DNA of 64,000 nt, taken from NCBI GenBank assembly GCA_027078365.1, contig JALWYQ010000045.1, positions 1 to 64,000 on the forward strand, in the 5' to 3' direction. Positions 43,646 to 53,418 of this stretch are shown here, in pieces. Numbering within the stretch: the first letter of the stretch is position 1; each line of letters starts with the position of its first letter. The DNA comes from Phycisphaerae bacterium. GTDB taxonomy: Bacteria; Planctomycetota; Phycisphaerae; Sedimentisphaerales; Sedimentisphaeraceae. The translations under genes were made by a program, and so were the position numbers. Under the pieces are notes generated by a model. It did no database searches, was not told where the DNA came from, and was given only the letters and a program-made list of their open reading frames with translations.

Positions 43646-45844
43646 ATGAAGATAGCCTACTCTATTGTTCGAATTGCTACTGTATTATTGTTGCGTCTTA
43701 CCACCCGAATGAGAATTTTTGGAAAGGAGAATCTCTCAGCTCATAGTGGGCAGTTGATTGTGAGTAATCATAGATCTTTCTTAGACGGCATTCTTTTGGC
43801 AATTGCGAGTGGTAGAAAAATTCGATTCTTTGTCGATAGCTATTACTACAGCAAGAAACCTACATATTTTATAGCCCGCGCATTTGGAGCGATACCAATA
43901 GATTTTTCACAAGACAGAGAAACTCTAGAGTCTTCAATGCAAGTGGCAGTTGATGCTATAAATGATTCGGAGACGGTTTGTTTCTTTGCGGAATCCGATG
44001 TTACCAAGATAGGTTTTTTACGTAGGTTTAAAGATGAGTTCACTTATATTTCTAAAAAGACAAACACAGAAATTATTCCAGCATACATAGATGGCAGTGA
44101 GCTGATTGGAAATATTGGATTCAATGCTAGACGTCTATCAGTTGGCAGATTCTCTCGTTACAGAGTTGCTATTCATTTTGGAAAAGCCCTTTCTAGTAAC
44201 GCAACAGCTAAAGAAGTTTATCAAAAGGTTAGTCTTCTTGGATGTGATTATTTTGAGAAACTCAAGAGAGAGAGAAAATCTCTTGGATATCGTTTCATAG
44301 CAACGGCAAGACGCAATCTGTTGCGCACAAGTATTAGCGATTCTATGGGCGCAAAACTATCTTATGCAAAATTATTGATGGCTTCTGTTGTTTTTGCAGA
44401 GAAGGTAAAACGCTCATCTAGAAATGAGGAATGTGTAGGAGTGCTTTTGCCAAGTAGTTGCCCGGCAGTTATTGTTAATCTAGCAATAGCGATTACGGGT
44501 AAAGTAATTGTTAATTTAAATTATACTGCATCTAAAGCTGCAAGGGATCTCGCTGTCCAAGAATGTGATTTGCAAAGTATTTACACTTCGAGAAAATTTC
44601 TAAAAAAACTACCCGACATTGAAGAAAGACCAGAATACATATATCTTGAAGATTTTGTCAAAGAGATAACCAAATTAGATAGAATTGTTGCATTCTTTAA
44701 GGCCATACTTTTTCCTAAGAGAGTACTGTGTAGTCAGGATGGTTTCACCGCAGATTCAATTGCGACGATAATTTATTCTTCTGGCAGTAGCGGCAGGGCA
44801 AAGGGGGTAATGCTGAGTCATCATAACATTATCTCCAATGTTGAGGCTGCGCAGATGGTATTCAATATTAAACGCGAGGATTCGTTGTGTGGAGTATTGC
44901 CATTTTTTCACAGCTTTGGATTTACATGTACAATATGGCTTCCACTCTTAAGTGGGGCATCGGCTAGCTATATTCCAAACCCTTTAGAGGCTCTAACTGT
45001 AGCAAAGGTGGCTCGTGAAAATAAGAGTAGCATTCTACTTGCAACTCCAACATTCATCTCAAACTACACCCGTAGGATTAATAGTGAAGATTTTGCATCT
45101 TTGCGTATAGTCCTTGTCGGAGCAGAAAAACTCAAAAAGAAGGTTGCTGATGCTTTTACCGCTAAATTTGGAAAGGAACTTCTAGAGGGCTACGGCGCGA
45201 CAGAGTTGTCTCCTGTTACCACTCTCAATATGACTAACATAGAAACTCACAATGGCATACAGATAGCAAATAAAGCATGCACGGTTGGCATGGCAGTTCC
45301 AGGTGTTGCGCTTAAGGTTGTTGATGTTGATACTTGTAAAAATCTTGGTTTTGACAAGCAAGGGCTTCTCAGCGTTAAGGGGCCTAACGTTATGATTGGC
45401 TACAAAAATATGCAACGAGAAACGCAAGATGTTCTTCAAGATGGCTGGTATTGTACAGGTGATATTGCAAAGATTGATGAAGATGGTTTTGTAAGTATTG
45501 TAGATAGGCTCAGCCGCTTTAGTAAGATAGGTGGTGAGATGGTTGCGCACGTTGTAGTCGAAGAGTTCTTTATGAATCTTGGTGATTGGGACCATCAGGT
45601 GGTAGCTATCAGCAGCGTTCCTGACGATAGAAAAGGTGAGCAACTTGTTGTGTTGTATCTTGAAGAAATTGAAGACTACATTGATGATTTTCATGAGAAG
45701 ATTACAGCGAGCGACTTAGCAAATATCTATAAACCGAAAAGAAGCAATTATTTTGCAGTTGAGAGTTTCCCAATTCTTGGTTCTGGAAAATTAGATATTC
45801 TTGGATTGCGCAGACTTGCTCTAGATGCAAAGTTAAGGGAATAA
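43646..45844 (+). CDS. Fused acyltransferase and acyl-activating enzyme (Aas-like)
   Basis: A 732-residue two-domain protein. The N-terminal PlsC-like 1-acylglycerol-phosphate acyltransferase domain shows the catalytic H42-x4-D47 (NHRSFLDG). The C-terminal AMP-binding domain shows YSSGSSGRAKGVMLSHHN (about 377-394), YGATELSP and GDIAKIDEDGFVSIVDR. This is the layout of Aas, which re-acylates lysophospholipids using fatty acids activated on ACP. The domain between the two is short. It may instead make acyl-ACP for membrane remodelling. It has its own terminator. Confidence 0.8.
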   Translation: MKIAYSIVRIATVLLLRLTTRMRIFGKENLSAHSGQLIVSNHRSFLDGILLAIASGRKIRFFVDSYYYSKKPTYFIARAFGAIPIDFSQDRETLESSMQVAVDAINDSETVCFFAESDVTKIGFLRRFKDEFTYISKKTNTEIIPAYIDGSELIGNIGFNARRLSVGRFSRYRVAIHFGKALSSNATAKEVYQKVSLLGCDYFEKLKRERKSLGYRFIATARRNLLRTSISDSMGAKLSYAKLLMASVVFAEKVKRSSRNEECVGVLLPSSCPAVIVNLAIAITGKVIVNLNYTASKAARDLAVQECDLQSIYTSRKFLKKLPDIEERPEYIYLEDFVKEITKLDRIVAFFKAILFPKRVLCSQDGFTADSIATIIYSSGSSGRAKGVMLSHHNIISNVEAAQMVFNIKREDSLCGVLPFFHSFGFTCTIWLPLLSGASASYIPNPLEALTVAKVARENKSSILLATPTFISNYTRRINSEDFASLRIVLVGAEKLKKKVADAFTAKFGKELLEGYGATELSPVTTLNMTNIETHNGIQIANKACTVGMAVPGVALKVVDVDTCKNLGFDKQGLLSVKGPNVMIGYKNMQRETQDVLQDGWYCTGDIAKIDEDGFVSIVDRLSRFSKIGGEMVAHVVVEEFFMNLGDWDHQVVAISSVPDDRKGEQLVVLYLEEIEDYIDDFHEKITASDLANIYKPKRSNYFAVESFPILGSGKLDILGLRRLALDAKLRE

Positions 45845-46000
45845 ATTCTAATAGCTATAAAAACATCAAGTCTCAGTTTTTCTTACGCCTTTAGCGTCAT
45901 TTGCATCAGTTGCGTTAAAAAAGAGCGAGCGTAGCTTTCAAACGCTAATAGATACTGCTTTAGCTTCCAAATCAATAGTTGCCTTCATGGTAAAAAAAGA

Positions 46001-46036
46001 GCCGAGTTTAGGAGTCTAAACCCGGCTTTTCTTTTA
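46001..46036. terminator. Bidirectional terminator between the Aas-like gene and the Lrp gene
   Basis: GCCGAGTTTAG and CTAAACCCGGC pair with one mismatch (GAGT loop), flanked by A-tract on the left and TTTTCTTTT on the right. The right end reaches the last codons of the Lrp-type gene. Confidence 0.85.
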
Positions 46037-46468
46037 TACCCACTTGTTAAAACTCTTGAGAGTTAGAAATGTTTCAGTTTTTGAGATGCCATCAATATTC
46101 GAGAGTTGCTCGGTCAAAAACTTGATTAAGCCCTTGTTCGAATCGACTAAAACCTCAATCATAATATCATAGTGTCCAGATAAGATTGATACAGAGATTA
46201 CATTTTCTAGTTTAAGAATTTCTTTTGCCTTTGCTTCCAAGAGCTTCGATTCTGAGATAACAACAGTTACAATTGCAAGCTGTTGGTTTTCTAGAATCTC
46301 TGGGTTCCTAAGCGCCCGTATCTTGATAATGCCAGCATCTTGAAGTTTTTTTATTCTTTGACGGATAGTTCCTTCTGAAACTCCAAGTTCATTCGCTATG
46401 GCAGTATTAGATTTATGCTCATTTGAGAGAAGGTCTATAATCTGCCAATCAGTTTTATCTGGTTGCAT
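46034..46468 (-). CDS. Lrp/AsnC-family transcriptional regulator
   Basis: The 144-residue protein has an N-terminal helix-turn-helix (about 20-45, AIANELGVSEGTIRQRIKKL) and a C-terminal RAM ligand-binding domain. It is six bases after ald on the same strand, so it probably regulates ald and itself in response to alanine, as in AldR-type pairs; a palindrome in the ald promoter is the candidate site. Assignment to AldR is inference. Confidence 0.85.
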   Translation of the reverse strand: MQPDKTDWQIIDLLSNEHKSNTAIANELGVSEGTIRQRIKKLQDAGIIKIRALRNPEILENQQLAIVTVVISESKLLEAKAKEILKLENVISVSILSGHYDIMIEVLVDSNKGLIKFLTEQLSNIDGISKTETFLTLKSFNKWV

Positions 46469-46474
46469 CTGTAT

Positions 46475-47590
46475 TTACTCCAAAACTAACTCTGGAGCAG
46501 TATAGTCTATACCTAGACTTTTAGCAACACCTTCATAGACGCATTTGCCATTGTATATGTTGAGTCCGTTGAGTACACTTTTGCTCATCTTGCAAGCCTT
46601 CTCTAGTCCATTGTCTGCTATTAACAGGCCATATTCTAGAGTCGTGCTTGTTAGGGCAATTGTTGATGTTAGTGCAACTGCTCCAGGCATATTTGCCACA
46701 CAATAGTGAACTACATCATCAATTGTAAAAATTGGGTTATCGTGAGTTGTTGGCTTTGTAGTCTCAAAACATCCACCTTGGTCCACTGCGACATCAACAA
46801 CAACCGCTCCTTTTTTCATGTCCTTTAGGTGTTCACGTTTAATTAGCTTTGGAGCTTTTCTTCCTGGCAAGAGTACTGCGCCAATAACTAGGTCTGCATC
46901 AACGATAGAGTTGTAAATGTTTGCGTCTGTACTGTAGAGCGTGTTAACACGTGAGCCGAAGATGTCGTCGAAATATTCAAGCCTTTTTGAGCTTATGTCC
47001 AGAATGGTAACATTTGCACCGCAACCAATCGCCATCTTGCAGGCGTTTATTCCAACTACACCACCACCAATAATGACGATATTACCGCGTTTAACGCCCG
47101 GAACACCTCCAAGAAGTACGCCTCTGCCACCAAATGGCTTTTCAAGGTATTTCGCGCCTTCTTGAACAGAAAGACGCCCAGCAATCTCGCTCATTGGCTT
47201 CAAGCATGGGAGTTGGTTGTCGGCGTTGGTTATTGTCTCGTATGCGACAGCCTTGACGTTGTTTTTCATCAGAGATTCTGTCAATGGCATATCCGCAGCA
47301 AGGTGCAGGTATGTGTATAGGATTTGTCCTTCATGGAAAAGGTCATATTCCTGAGCTATTGGCTCTTTTACCTTAATTATCATGTCGCATGCATCGGTGA
47401 TTTCCCTTGGTGTCGAAGCTATTGTCGCGCCGGCAGCGATATATTCACTGTCTTGAAATCCAGCATGCTCTCCGGCTTGAGTTTCCACCATCACTTCGTG
47501 GCCATGTGCAACATATGCTGCCACGCAAGAAGGTGTGAGGCCAACTCTGTATTCATGTGTTTTGATTTCTTTAATAGTTCCAATTTTCAT
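46475..47590 (-). CDS. ald: Alanine dehydrogenase
   Basis: The 371-residue NAD-dependent enzyme interconverts alanine with pyruvate and ammonia. The N-terminal motif GTIKEIKTHEYRVGLTP and the NAD-binding GGGVVGINACKMAIG (about 175-189) are typical. Upstream lies a promoter with a palindrome in its spacer (47635-47663) and a site AGGAG seven bases before the ATG. It forms an operon with the regulator gene that follows. Confidence 0.95.
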   Translation of the reverse strand: MKIGTIKEIKTHEYRVGLTPSCVAAYVAHGHEVMVETQAGEHAGFQDSEYIAAGATIASTPREITDACDMIIKVKEPIAQEYDLFHEGQILYTYLHLAADMPLTESLMKNNVKAVAYETITNADNQLPCLKPMSEIAGRLSVQEGAKYLEKPFGGRGVLLGGVPGVKRGNIVIIGGGVVGINACKMAIGCGANVTILDISSKRLEYFDDIFGSRVNTLYSTDANIYNSIVDADLVIGAVLLPGRKAPKLIKREHLKDMKKGAVVVDVAVDQGGCFETTKPTTHDNPIFTIDDVVHYCVANMPGAVALTSTIALTSTTLEYGLLIADNGLEKACKMSKSVLNGLNIYNGKCVYEGVAKSLGIDYTAPELVLE

Positions 47591-47634
47591 ATTGACTCCT
47601 AGTTCGAATTTTTCGTTAATCGTATTAAAAATGC

Positions 47635-47663
47635 AATATACTACGAAAAACGTAGAAAGTCAA
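47635..47663 (-). promoter_or_regulatory. ald promoter with a palindromic operator in the spacer
   Basis: On the minus strand TTGACT (47663-47658), 17 bases, TATATT (47640-47635). The spacer contains the perfect palindrome CTACG-N5-CGTAG (47641-47655), a fitting site for an Lrp/AsnC-type dimer. Confidence 0.65.
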
Positions 47664-47830
47664 CGGTTGTTGCTATTTTTTAGAAAATAAATCTTGTCGT
47701 AACTCTACGCTAGGGTTATTTGCATCCAAGAAGCTCTCTTTTTATCATAACTCTTTAGTTGTGCCGATATTACCAATAGTGTTTAAAGTTGGAAATTCCA
47801 ATTAATCTTTCTTAGAGTCAAAGGATTACG

Positions 47831-50053
47831 ATGAAAGAAGTCTTTAAAAAATTAATAATGCGATTTATATCAAACAAGAGCTATGTAGGCTCAAGTAAGA
47901 GCCGTTTGGCAAAAGATATGGGAATTTCCAGTGAAGACAATGCTGCATTTAGTGCCGCTTTTGATGAATTGAGAAATGACAACCAAATCCGTATCAAGCG
48001 AGGCCTGATAGGGTTGCCCAAGATGCCAAGTACTGTTACAGGGGTATTTCGGAGCACCAAAAAGGGTTTTGGTTTTGTAGTTCCTGATAAGCTTAATTCG
48101 AGCGGTGATTTGTTTATCCCTGCAGAACATACTCTAAACGCTATGGATGGTGATATTGTCGTTGCAAAAACTAGAAGACGTAGCGTTCGTGGTGGGATTA
48201 ATCGCGCATCTGGAGAGATTCTAAAGATTCTTGAAAGGGCAAAAGACACATTTACTGGAACGCTAAAAAAGGAAAAAGGGCTTTGGATAATAGAACCAGA
48301 TGGCAAAGATTTTAAATCTTACGTTATCGTAGATGATATAACGGCTAAAGGTGCCAAGGTTGATGATAAGGTCGCATTTGACATTATTGAATATCCTAGC
48401 GAGCGATATCCAGCAAGAGGCGTAATTACAGAAGTTCTTGGTAAAAGTGGCCAGTATGATGCAGAATTGAAAGCGATTGTGCGCAGCTATTCTTTAGCAG
48501 GAGACTTTAGTAGTGAATGTATTGCGCAGGCGAGGCAAGCAAGCAAAGATTTTGCAAACGCTCAGTCACAGGGCGAATACGAAGATATAACTGATGAATT
48601 ATTGATTACAATCGACCCTCCCGACGCTAAAGATTTTGATGATGCTATAAGCCTATCAAAAGATGACGACGGCAATTATGTTCTTGGTGTCCATATTGCA
48701 GACGTATCTCGATTTATACCTCTAGACTCACCGCTAGATATTGAGGCAAGAAAACGAGGCAACAGCGTCTATTTGCCAGGCAAGGTAATACCGATGTTGC
48801 CAGAAATACTTAGTAACGGAATCTGTTCTCTCCAACCAGACCAACCTCGATACGCCAAGAGTGTTTACATAACCTATGACACTGAAGGCAAGGTTATTGC
48901 CACATCATTTGCTAATAGTCTTATCAAGAGCAAGGCTCGTCTTAGCTACTTACAGGCTGATGCAGCAATAAAGGGCGAAGCTGGTGAGCTCAGCGCAGAA
49001 GTAGTTGCTCTTTTAAAAGAGATGGACACTCTTGCAAGAGTCATTGAAGATAAACGCACGAAAGAGGGAATGCTTCACCTCGATTTACACGAAACAGAAT
49101 TGATAATGGATGATGATGGTAAGGTTATTGACGCGCAGCCGGCGGAGAACTGTTACCCGCATACAATAATCGAGATGTTTATGGTTGAAGCAAACGTTGC
49201 CGTTGCGCAGATGTTGAACAATTATGACATTGCATTTATCCGGCGAGTACATCCAGACCCTGATCCATTCAGTGTTAATGCGGTATCTAGTTTTGCTACG
49301 ATTTCAGGGTTGCGCGTGCCAAAGAGTATGGATAGAAGAGATATTCAGGCATTGCTAGATAAAGTGCGCGGGAGCGAGCTTGAATATCCAATCAATAAGT
49401 TTATATTGCGTAGCTTTGAAAAAGCCCATTATTCTCCATTGAATATGGGCCATTACGCATTGGCTTCAAGGCATTACTGCCACTTTACCAGCCCGATTAG
49501 ACGCTATGCCGACTTAACGATTCATAGACTTTTCCAGTGTTATATTGATGGAAAATTAGATAAGCCTAATGTTGATGAGGTCCTTTCGGAAGCTAAGCTT
49601 ATTGAGATTGGACGAAACATTAGCGATTGTGAAGTCAAGGCCGCTGATGCTGAAAGGGAGCTGAAAAAGGTCTTAATCCTTGAGATGCTAAGTGAAAAGA
49701 TTGGAGACACGATGAGTACTGTTGTCTCTGGTGTTACGAAGTTTGGGGTTTTTGTTCAATGCTTAAAATTTGGCATTGAAGGGCTTATTTCACTTGAGGC
49801 ACTTGGCAACGACCAATGGCAGTACCAAGAAAACTCTCAATCGGTTGTTGGCAAACTATCAGGTAAAAAGATTTCCCTTGGTATGGCGATAGAAGTTCGT
49901 ATTGTAAGCGTTAATGTCGCTGGAAGGCATTTAGATGTTGCTCCCGTTGAGCCAATTGTCTCTCGAGATGACATTCTCAAGAAGAAAAAGAAAAAATCTA
50001 AAAAGCTAAAACGTAAGCTAACAAAGAAATTTAGAAAAAAGAGCAAAAGGTAG
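47831..50053 (+). CDS. rnr: Ribonuclease R
   Basis: The 740-residue 3'-5' exoribonuclease degrades structured RNA in the cytoplasm. It has an N-terminal winged-helix/cold-shock portion (FRSTKKGFGFVVPD), the RNB catalytic domain with DPPDAKDFDDAI (about 261-272), an S1 domain (about 635-715), and a very lysine-rich C-terminal tail (about 718-740), as is common in RNase R. AAAGGA precedes its ATG. It shares a terminator with the next gene. Confidence 0.93.
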   Translation: MKEVFKKLIMRFISNKSYVGSSKSRLAKDMGISSEDNAAFSAAFDELRNDNQIRIKRGLIGLPKMPSTVTGVFRSTKKGFGFVVPDKLNSSGDLFIPAEHTLNAMDGDIVVAKTRRRSVRGGINRASGEILKILERAKDTFTGTLKKEKGLWIIEPDGKDFKSYVIVDDITAKGAKVDDKVAFDIIEYPSERYPARGVITEVLGKSGQYDAELKAIVRSYSLAGDFSSECIAQARQASKDFANAQSQGEYEDITDELLITIDPPDAKDFDDAISLSKDDDGNYVLGVHIADVSRFIPLDSPLDIEARKRGNSVYLPGKVIPMLPEILSNGICSLQPDQPRYAKSVYITYDTEGKVIATSFANSLIKSKARLSYLQADAAIKGEAGELSAEVVALLKEMDTLARVIEDKRTKEGMLHLDLHETELIMDDDGKVIDAQPAENCYPHTIIEMFMVEANVAVAQMLNNYDIAFIRRVHPDPDPFSVNAVSSFATISGLRVPKSMDRRDIQALLDKVRGSELEYPINKFILRSFEKAHYSPLNMGHYALASRHYCHFTSPIRRYADLTIHRLFQCYIDGKLDKPNVDEVLSEAKLIEIGRNISDCEVKAADAERELKKVLILEMLSEKIGDTMSTVVSGVTKFGVFVQCLKFGIEGLISLEALGNDQWQYQENSQSVVGKLSGKKISLGMAIEVRIVSVNVAGRHLDVAPVEPIVSRDDILKKKKKKSKKLKRKLTKKFRKKSKR

Positions 50054-50082
50054 GCTTTGGGTGGATAACATATCATCAGATA

Positions 50083-50115
50083 AAAAAAGAGGCGAATCTT
50101 TTGATTCGTCTCTTT
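50083..50115. terminator. Bidirectional terminator between rnr and PEP-CTERM gene A
   Basis: GAGGCGAATC and GATTCGTCTC pair (one G-T) around TTTT; A-tract on the left, TTTAATT on the right. Similar hairpins end the next genes. Confidence 0.88.
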
Positions 50116-50140
50116 AATTGCTTTTAATGCTTTATAGAAC

Positions 50141-50989
50141 TTATGCACGTCGTCTGCGCAGTACAAGAGAGCCAATGCCCAAAAGAGTCAATGTAATTGG
50201 TTCAGGGACTTCGCTAATTTCGTATGTGTCAACTTCAAAATCCGTTGAAGCGCCGCTGTCCATACCAAAGTAGGTGTAGGGTGCGCCGTTATTGTAGTCG
50301 TGATAATTCGCCCAAGTACCATCTATCGCAACGCTACTCATATTGTCAATGTATAGATGAGCATCGCGAATACCGTCTGCGTTTGAGGCACTCAGATCCA
50401 AAACGATATTATGCCAAACCCCAAGAGAGAAAGGAACGCTAACACTTTGGCCAAAGAGTGTAATCTCGAGATAATCATCCGGATCAGAGGCTGTAGCAAA
50501 ACCATTGCCGTTACCATCTCTAGCCATTATATCGATAGCACGCAAGCCAGCCTTGAAAGTTGGATTACTAGATTTGCCTTCAAGGAGAAAGGCTCTAAAA
50601 ACTCTGGTATTAGCGTTGGCGGTATAGTCGTTAATCTTAATCTTTGTTCGTAATTGATATGAAATGCTTCCATCTGCAGTGTCAAAACCAAGCTCTGTTA
50701 CTTGATGATGGGTAGATGGGTCATGTTCACCAGTAAAATAAACCCTGCTGTAACAATTTGTGCTTGAGATAGGAGTAGCCATATCAACAACCCAAGAGTC
50801 ACTTGTTTGGCTAATAGCGGCACCAGCGTTGTTGTAAACCCAGAATTCTGAGCCATTGCCTTCATCAACGATAGAGCCTATGTCATCAGGTAGACCCGCC
50901 GCTGCGCTTCCAGCATTGTAAAACATACCCGCATCAACAGTATTAACTACCAGCAATAAAACTAACAATTGAATTGCCTTCTTCACCAC
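50141..50989 (-). CDS. PEP-CTERM protein with a lectin-like domain (A)
   Basis: The 282-residue product starts at GTG with AGGAG upstream, has a signal peptide (about 1-20) and ends VPEP, hydrophobic helix, LRRRRA, a sorting tail for an exosortase. The centre (ITLFGQSVSVPFSLGVWHNIVLDLSA, then HLYIDNM) is a LamG/concanavalin-like jelly-roll by pattern. It is the most divergent of the four paralogues in this run. Function: probably a carbohydrate-binding surface or matrix protein. Confidence 0.75.
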   Translation of the reverse strand: MVKKAIQLLVLLLVVNTVDAGMFYNAGSAAAGLPDDIGSIVDEGNGSEFWVYNNAGAAISQTSDSWVVDMATPISSTNCYSRVYFTGEHDPSTHHQVTELGFDTADGSISYQLRTKIKINDYTANANTRVFRAFLLEGKSSNPTFKAGLRAIDIMARDGNGNGFATASDPDDYLEITLFGQSVSVPFSLGVWHNIVLDLSASNADGIRDAHLYIDNMSSVAIDGTWANYHDYNNGAPYTYFGMDSGASTDFEVDTYEISEVPEPITLTLLGIGSLVLRRRRA

Positions 50990-51083
50990 TTTTGCTCCTT
51001 GAAAAAACTGAACATTAAATGTTTAAAGCGAACCTGTTAGTATTTCGGTAGTTGCCCCTAGTTTGTTTATATCTAATAAAAAA

Positions 51084-51113
51084 AAAGAGACGAATCTCTC
51101 GATTCGTCTCTTT
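51084..51113 (-). terminator. Terminator after PEP-CTERM gene B
   Basis: GAGACGAATC/GATTCGTCTC with a TCTC loop; on the minus strand it is followed by nine T. Near-identical to 50083-50115. Confidence 0.9.
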
Positions 51114-51138
51114 AATTGCTTTTCAGTGCTTCTTAGAA

Positions 51139-51969
51139 TTATGCACGACGTCTGCGAAGTAGAAGACCGCCAAGACCAAGAATAGCAAGTGTAGCTGGTT
51201 CAGGAACTACTTCAATGTAGTCGATTGAGTATGTAGTACCTACGTCTGGATTTTGAACACCATAGCTCATCATAGCTTCTGCTCCATTGTAGTTCCAGTA
51301 GTTAGCCCATGTGATATCTTGAACTTCTTGACCATCAAGGAATACTTTTCTGTTGCGGGCTACACCAGTTGTAGCGTCAAGAGTTAGAGTAATGTCATGC
51401 CACTCGCCCAATGTGAATACTGTGTCGTATAGTTTTAGAGGGTTTGAAGCGTTGTCTGCCATTCCTGCAGCATCTGCTTTGATTCCGATAGAAGCGATAC
51501 CTTGGACAAAGCCTTGACCGCTGTCTTCGCCAACGCCTTCTCTCCAGTACATGCTGAATACACGTCTTGCAGGGTTGCCAATAAGAGCGTTATCAATTTT
51601 AACTCTCCAAGTTACTGAGTATGCAACTGATGGATCGTGAATGTTGAATCCAAGATCTGCCACTGGGTGAGTACCACCTGCATCGTTTGTGCCCTCAAAG
51701 AAAACGCGGCTGTAGGCATTGTTGAGTGTCCAATCACTAGTAATTGGCTGTGTAACAGTGTAAGAATCAGCTTGAAGACTACTTGTAGCGTCAAGTCCAC
51801 CATCATAGAACCAGAATTCAGATGCGCCAGGACCAGTAGCGTCTGTAATGCTACCTGGAGTGTCTGAATAGCCACCCTTACCAGCATCAGAACCAGCATC
51901 AAAGAACATGCCAGCATTAGCTACACTAACCAATGCCAACAACACTAACAATAATTTTACTCTCTTCAT
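51139..51969 (-). CDS. PEP-CTERM lectin-like protein (B)
   Basis: I start at the second of two ATG (51969), seven bases after AGGAG; the frame could begin earlier at 52008, but that lacks a site. The 276-residue product has a signal peptide (KRVKLLLVLLALVSVANA), a jelly-roll-type domain (GEWHDITLTLDATTGVA, KVFLDGQEVQDI) and the sorting tail VPEP to LRRRRA. It is more alike to gene D than to its neighbour C. An independent promoter lies at 52115-52143. Confidence 0.78.
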   Translation of the reverse strand: MKRVKLLLVLLALVSVANAGMFFDAGSDAGKGGYSDTPGSITDATGPGASEFWFYDGGLDATSSLQADSYTVTQPITSDWTLNNAYSRVFFEGTNDAGGTHPVADLGFNIHDPSVAYSVTWRVKIDNALIGNPARRVFSMYWREGVGEDSGQGFVQGIASIGIKADAAGMADNASNPLKLYDTVFTLGEWHDITLTLDATTGVARNRKVFLDGQEVQDITWANYWNYNGAEAMMSYGVQNPDVGTTYSIDYIEVVPEPATLAILGLGGLLLRRRRA

Positions 51970-52114
51970 CATGTTACTCCTTAAAAAATAATAAAATTTC
52001 ATCACCAAACGATCTTAAGCGATATTTTCACTATCGCGAACAACCACATAAACCCTCACAAATTGAATTGCCTCCATCCATTGCAGTGTTAAGTTACAAC
52101 CACCTACACCAGTG

Positions 52115-52143
52115 ATTATACATATTTTGAGAATTTAATGCAA
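52115..52143 (-). promoter_or_regulatory. Promoter for PEP-CTERM gene B
   Basis: TTGCAT (52143-52138), 17 bases, consensus TATAAT (52120-52115) on the minus strand. Confidence 0.65.
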
Positions 52144-52201
52144 GGATATTATAGGTCTTTATTGCGAAATATTCGATTGCCAAGCCAAATAAGTACGACT
52201 G

Positions 52202-52234
52202 AAAAAAAGGGACGAATCTCTCGATTCGCCCCTT
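52202..52234 (-). terminator. Terminator after PEP-CTERM gene C
   Basis: GGGACGAATC/GATTCGCCCC with a TCTC loop and one mismatch; followed by seven T on the minus strand. Confidence 0.85.
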
Positions 52235-52261
52235 AAATTGCTTTTTTAGTGCTTCTTAGAA

Positions 52262-53107
52262 TTATGCACGACGTCTGCGAAGTAGAAGTCCACCAAGACC
52301 AAGAATAGCAAGTGTAGCTGGCTCAGGTACTGCCGCTACCTCTATGTAGTCGATTGAGTATGTAGTACCTACGTCTGGATTTTCAACACCAAAGCTCATA
52401 TCAGCTTCTGCACCATTATAGTTCCAGTAAGCATCCCATGTGATATCTAGAACTTCTTGACCGTCAAGGAATACTTTTCTGCCGCGAGCACTACTTGTTG
52501 TAGCAGCATACTCAATTGTGATATCGTGCCAGTCACCCAATGTGAATACTGCACCACTATCATTACCCATGTTGTATAGTGTTAGTGGGTTTGAAGTATT
52601 GTCTGCCATACCTGGGTTAGCAGCTTTAAGTGAGATAGATGCGATACCTTGTTTGAAGCCAACACCGTAGATGTCATTACCTGTTCCTTCTCTGAAGTAG
52701 AGAGTGAACGCGCTTCTAGTTGCGTTACCGATAAGAGCACTGTCAATTTTAACTCTTGCTGTAACTGAGTAAGCAACTGATGGATCGTGAATATCGAATC
52801 CAAGGTCTGCTACTGGGTGACTACCACCTGAATTTTGTGTGCCCTCAAAGTAAACCACGCTGTATGCATTATTTTTTGTCCAATCGCTAGTAATTGGCTG
52901 TGTAACAGTGTAAGAATCAGCTTCAAGACTAGTTGTAGCGTCAAGCCCACCATCATAGAAGAAGAATTCAGAACCGCTACCAGCATCTACAATAGAACCT
53001 GGAGTGTCTGAGTATCCACTCTTATCAGAACCAGCGTCAAAGAACATACCAGCATTAGCTACGCTAACCAATGCCAACAAAACTAACAATAATTTTACTC
53101 TCTTCAT
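52262..53107 (-). CDS. PEP-CTERM lectin-like protein (C)
   Basis: The 281-residue product has the same signal peptide as gene B, but a longer central loop (AVFTLGDWHDITIEYAATTSSA, GNDSGAV insertion) and the tail AAVPEP to LRRRRA. The start is the second ATG at 53107, with AGGAG upstream; an earlier start at 53140 is possible. It has its own promoter (53236-53264) and hairpin. Confidence 0.78.
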   Translation of the reverse strand: MKRVKLLLVLLALVSVANAGMFFDAGSDKSGYSDTPGSIVDAGSGSEFFFYDGGLDATTSLEADSYTVTQPITSDWTKNNAYSVVYFEGTQNSGGSHPVADLGFDIHDPSVAYSVTARVKIDSALIGNATRSAFTLYFREGTGNDIYGVGFKQGIASISLKAANPGMADNTSNPLTLYNMGNDSGAVFTLGDWHDITIEYAATTSSARGRKVFLDGQEVLDITWDAYWNYNGAEADMSFGVENPDVGTTYSIDYIEVAAVPEPATLAILGLGGLLLRRRRA

Positions 53108-53235
53108 CATGTTACTCCTTAAAAAATTAATAATTTTCATAACTCAAAAACTAAGACGACTCTAATAGCCGCAAACGAGCTAAGTTGGAGAGATACATCT
53201 CCTTATCGAAGCGACCCTCCACCGTCACAGATTCG

Positions 53236-53264
53236 ATTATACGCTTTTATGGGACGTGTTGCAA
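53236..53264 (-). promoter_or_regulatory. Promoter for PEP-CTERM gene C
   Basis: TTGCAA (53264-53259), 17 bases, consensus TATAAT (53241-53236) on the minus strand. Confidence 0.65.
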
Positions 53265-53361
53265 TAAAAAAATTACAGAAGAGTTCTATAGAAGAAGAGT
53301 TTGTTTTGTAAAATCTGCTCTGCTATGCGTGTAAATAGCTATAGTCAAAAGAGAACGAATT

Positions 53362-53400
53362 AAAAAAAGAGACGAATTTTTCAATCCGTCTCTTTTTTTT
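53362..53400 (-). terminator. Terminator after PEP-CTERM gene D
   Basis: GAGACG/CGTCTC plus ATT/AAT with one mismatch; A-run on one side, eight or more T on the other. Confidence 0.85.
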
Positions 53401-53418
53401 TAATTATTCTTGCTGAAA

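Larger units (their letters stand above)
53108..53418. other. Intergenic region between PEP-CTERM genes C and D
   Basis: This 311-base gap holds the promoter of gene C (53236-53264) and the terminator of gene D (53362-53400). Apart from these I see no coding frame or further structure. Confidence 0.6.

Noticed and set aside
51637..51867. 76-codon plus frame antisense to PEP-CTERM gene B, with a similar one at 53917-54147
   Set aside because: The similarity merely mirrors the duplication of the sense genes; no start signals.
50083..53400. Repeated GACGAATC hairpins considered as a mobile element or CRISPR-like array
   Set aside because: Each lies just after a gene stop and has a T-tract, so they are terminators copied along with the genes; spacing is gene-length and there are no spacers.
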